In this document: in pieces, positions 63,950 through 64,000 of the stretch
How the letters are laid out: the number at the start of each line of letters is the position of its first letter
How positions within the stretch are numbered: position 1 is the stretch's first letter
Source: Bacillota bacterium
GTDB lineage: Bacteria; Bacillota; Clostridia; Christensenellales; Pumilibacteraceae
Assembly: GCA_009780135.1 (NCBI GenBank)
Contig: WRAP01000004.1
Location: 1-64,000 of the forward strand
Length of the DNA: 64,000 bases
Direction of reading: 5' to 3'
Program-made: the position numbers and the translations under genes
The notes under the pieces: model-generated
Told to the model about the DNA's origin: nothing
The model's database searches: none
What the model saw: the letters and a program-made list of their open reading frames with translations, nothing else

Positions 63950-63964
63950 TTTTCTATTTACTCC

Positions 63965-64000
63965 TTATACTCTTCTACGCTTAGGCGGTCTACACCCATT
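63965..64000 (-). CDS. rpsK: 30S ribosomal protein S11 (C-terminal end only)
   Basis: Only the last eleven codons are in the window: NGCRPPKRRRV and stop, the invariant S11 end. The rest lies beyond 64000. It fits the order rpsK-rpsD-rpoA-rplQ. Confidence 0.93.
   Translation of the reverse strand, partial: NGCRPPKRRRV

Noticed and set aside
1-64000. CRISPR array or prophage
   Set aside because: No regularly spaced direct repeats, cas genes, integrase or phage structural genes were seen.

Overview
The window reads as a chromosome segment of a low-GC, anaerobic, fermentative Bacillota bacterium, probably an uncultured Clostridia-type gut or sediment organism. This rests on pyruvate formate-lyase and its activase, a type III glutamine synthetase, pyruvate carboxylase, a DegV/MarR lipid-type module, the order rpmH-rnpA-yidD-yidC-jag, AGGAGG ribosome-binding sites, and many lipobox (xxAC) signal peptides. 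The standard genetic code is used; genes end with TAA, TGA and TAG. I cannot place it more finely.

Layout. 1-8.2 kb: an ECF sigma factor, a polysaccharide deacetylase and two paralogous cassettes, each a small lipoprotein followed by a subtilisin-like (S8) protease with a BspA-type leucine-rich tail. One cassette is intact. The other has an in-frame TAG, has lost the catalytic Asp, and has a partial duplicate beside it. A 76-bp repeat resembling an ECF promoter lies at both ends of this region. 8.2-13.1 kb: pyruvate carboxylase and histidyl-tRNA synthetase. 13.1-29.1 kb: a large BspA-like lipoprotein, then a leftward cluster of an Ig-repeat lipoprotein, a membrane protein with an acidic tail, a MoxR ATPase, a DUF58 protein and two von Willebrand A membrane proteins. 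A perfect sigma-A promoter and a candidate structured leader RNA precede the cluster. 29.2-35.4 kb: folE-queE (7-deazaguanine precursors), a DUF2726 protein, and jag-yidC-yidD-rnpA-rpmH without dnaA. 35.4-40 kb: smc-ftsY. 40-50 kb: an unknown lipoprotein, glnN, tRNA-Leu, DAHP synthase, EF-P, an M24 peptidase and a radical-SAM gene pair. 50.2-53.4 kb: an operon of ECF sigma factor, membrane partner (probable anti-sigma) and BspA-like lipoprotein. 53.5-61.4 kb: a DUF4132-like protein, degV-marR with two FabT-like operators, pflB and pflA separated by a double-HTH repressor and a small protein with a shared operator, and a four-TM protein. 61.5-64 kb: rpsK(partial)-rpsD-rpoA-rplQ.

Two themes link the genes. 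First, the cell invests heavily in surface and secreted proteins: lipoproteins, S8 proteases, BspA repeats, Ig repeats and the MoxR/vWA cluster, with ECF sigma factors nearby as likely switches. Second, the non-coding DNA is unusually structured. There are very long perfect hairpins between convergent genes. Imperfect inverted arms built from short repeated words sit inside otherwise conserved operons (one is a perfect 31-bp arm pair between yidC and jag). Several promoters lie so close to the start codon that the mRNA should be nearly leaderless, and leaders before glnN, the DAHP synthase gene and the Ig-lipoprotein gene look like attenuators.
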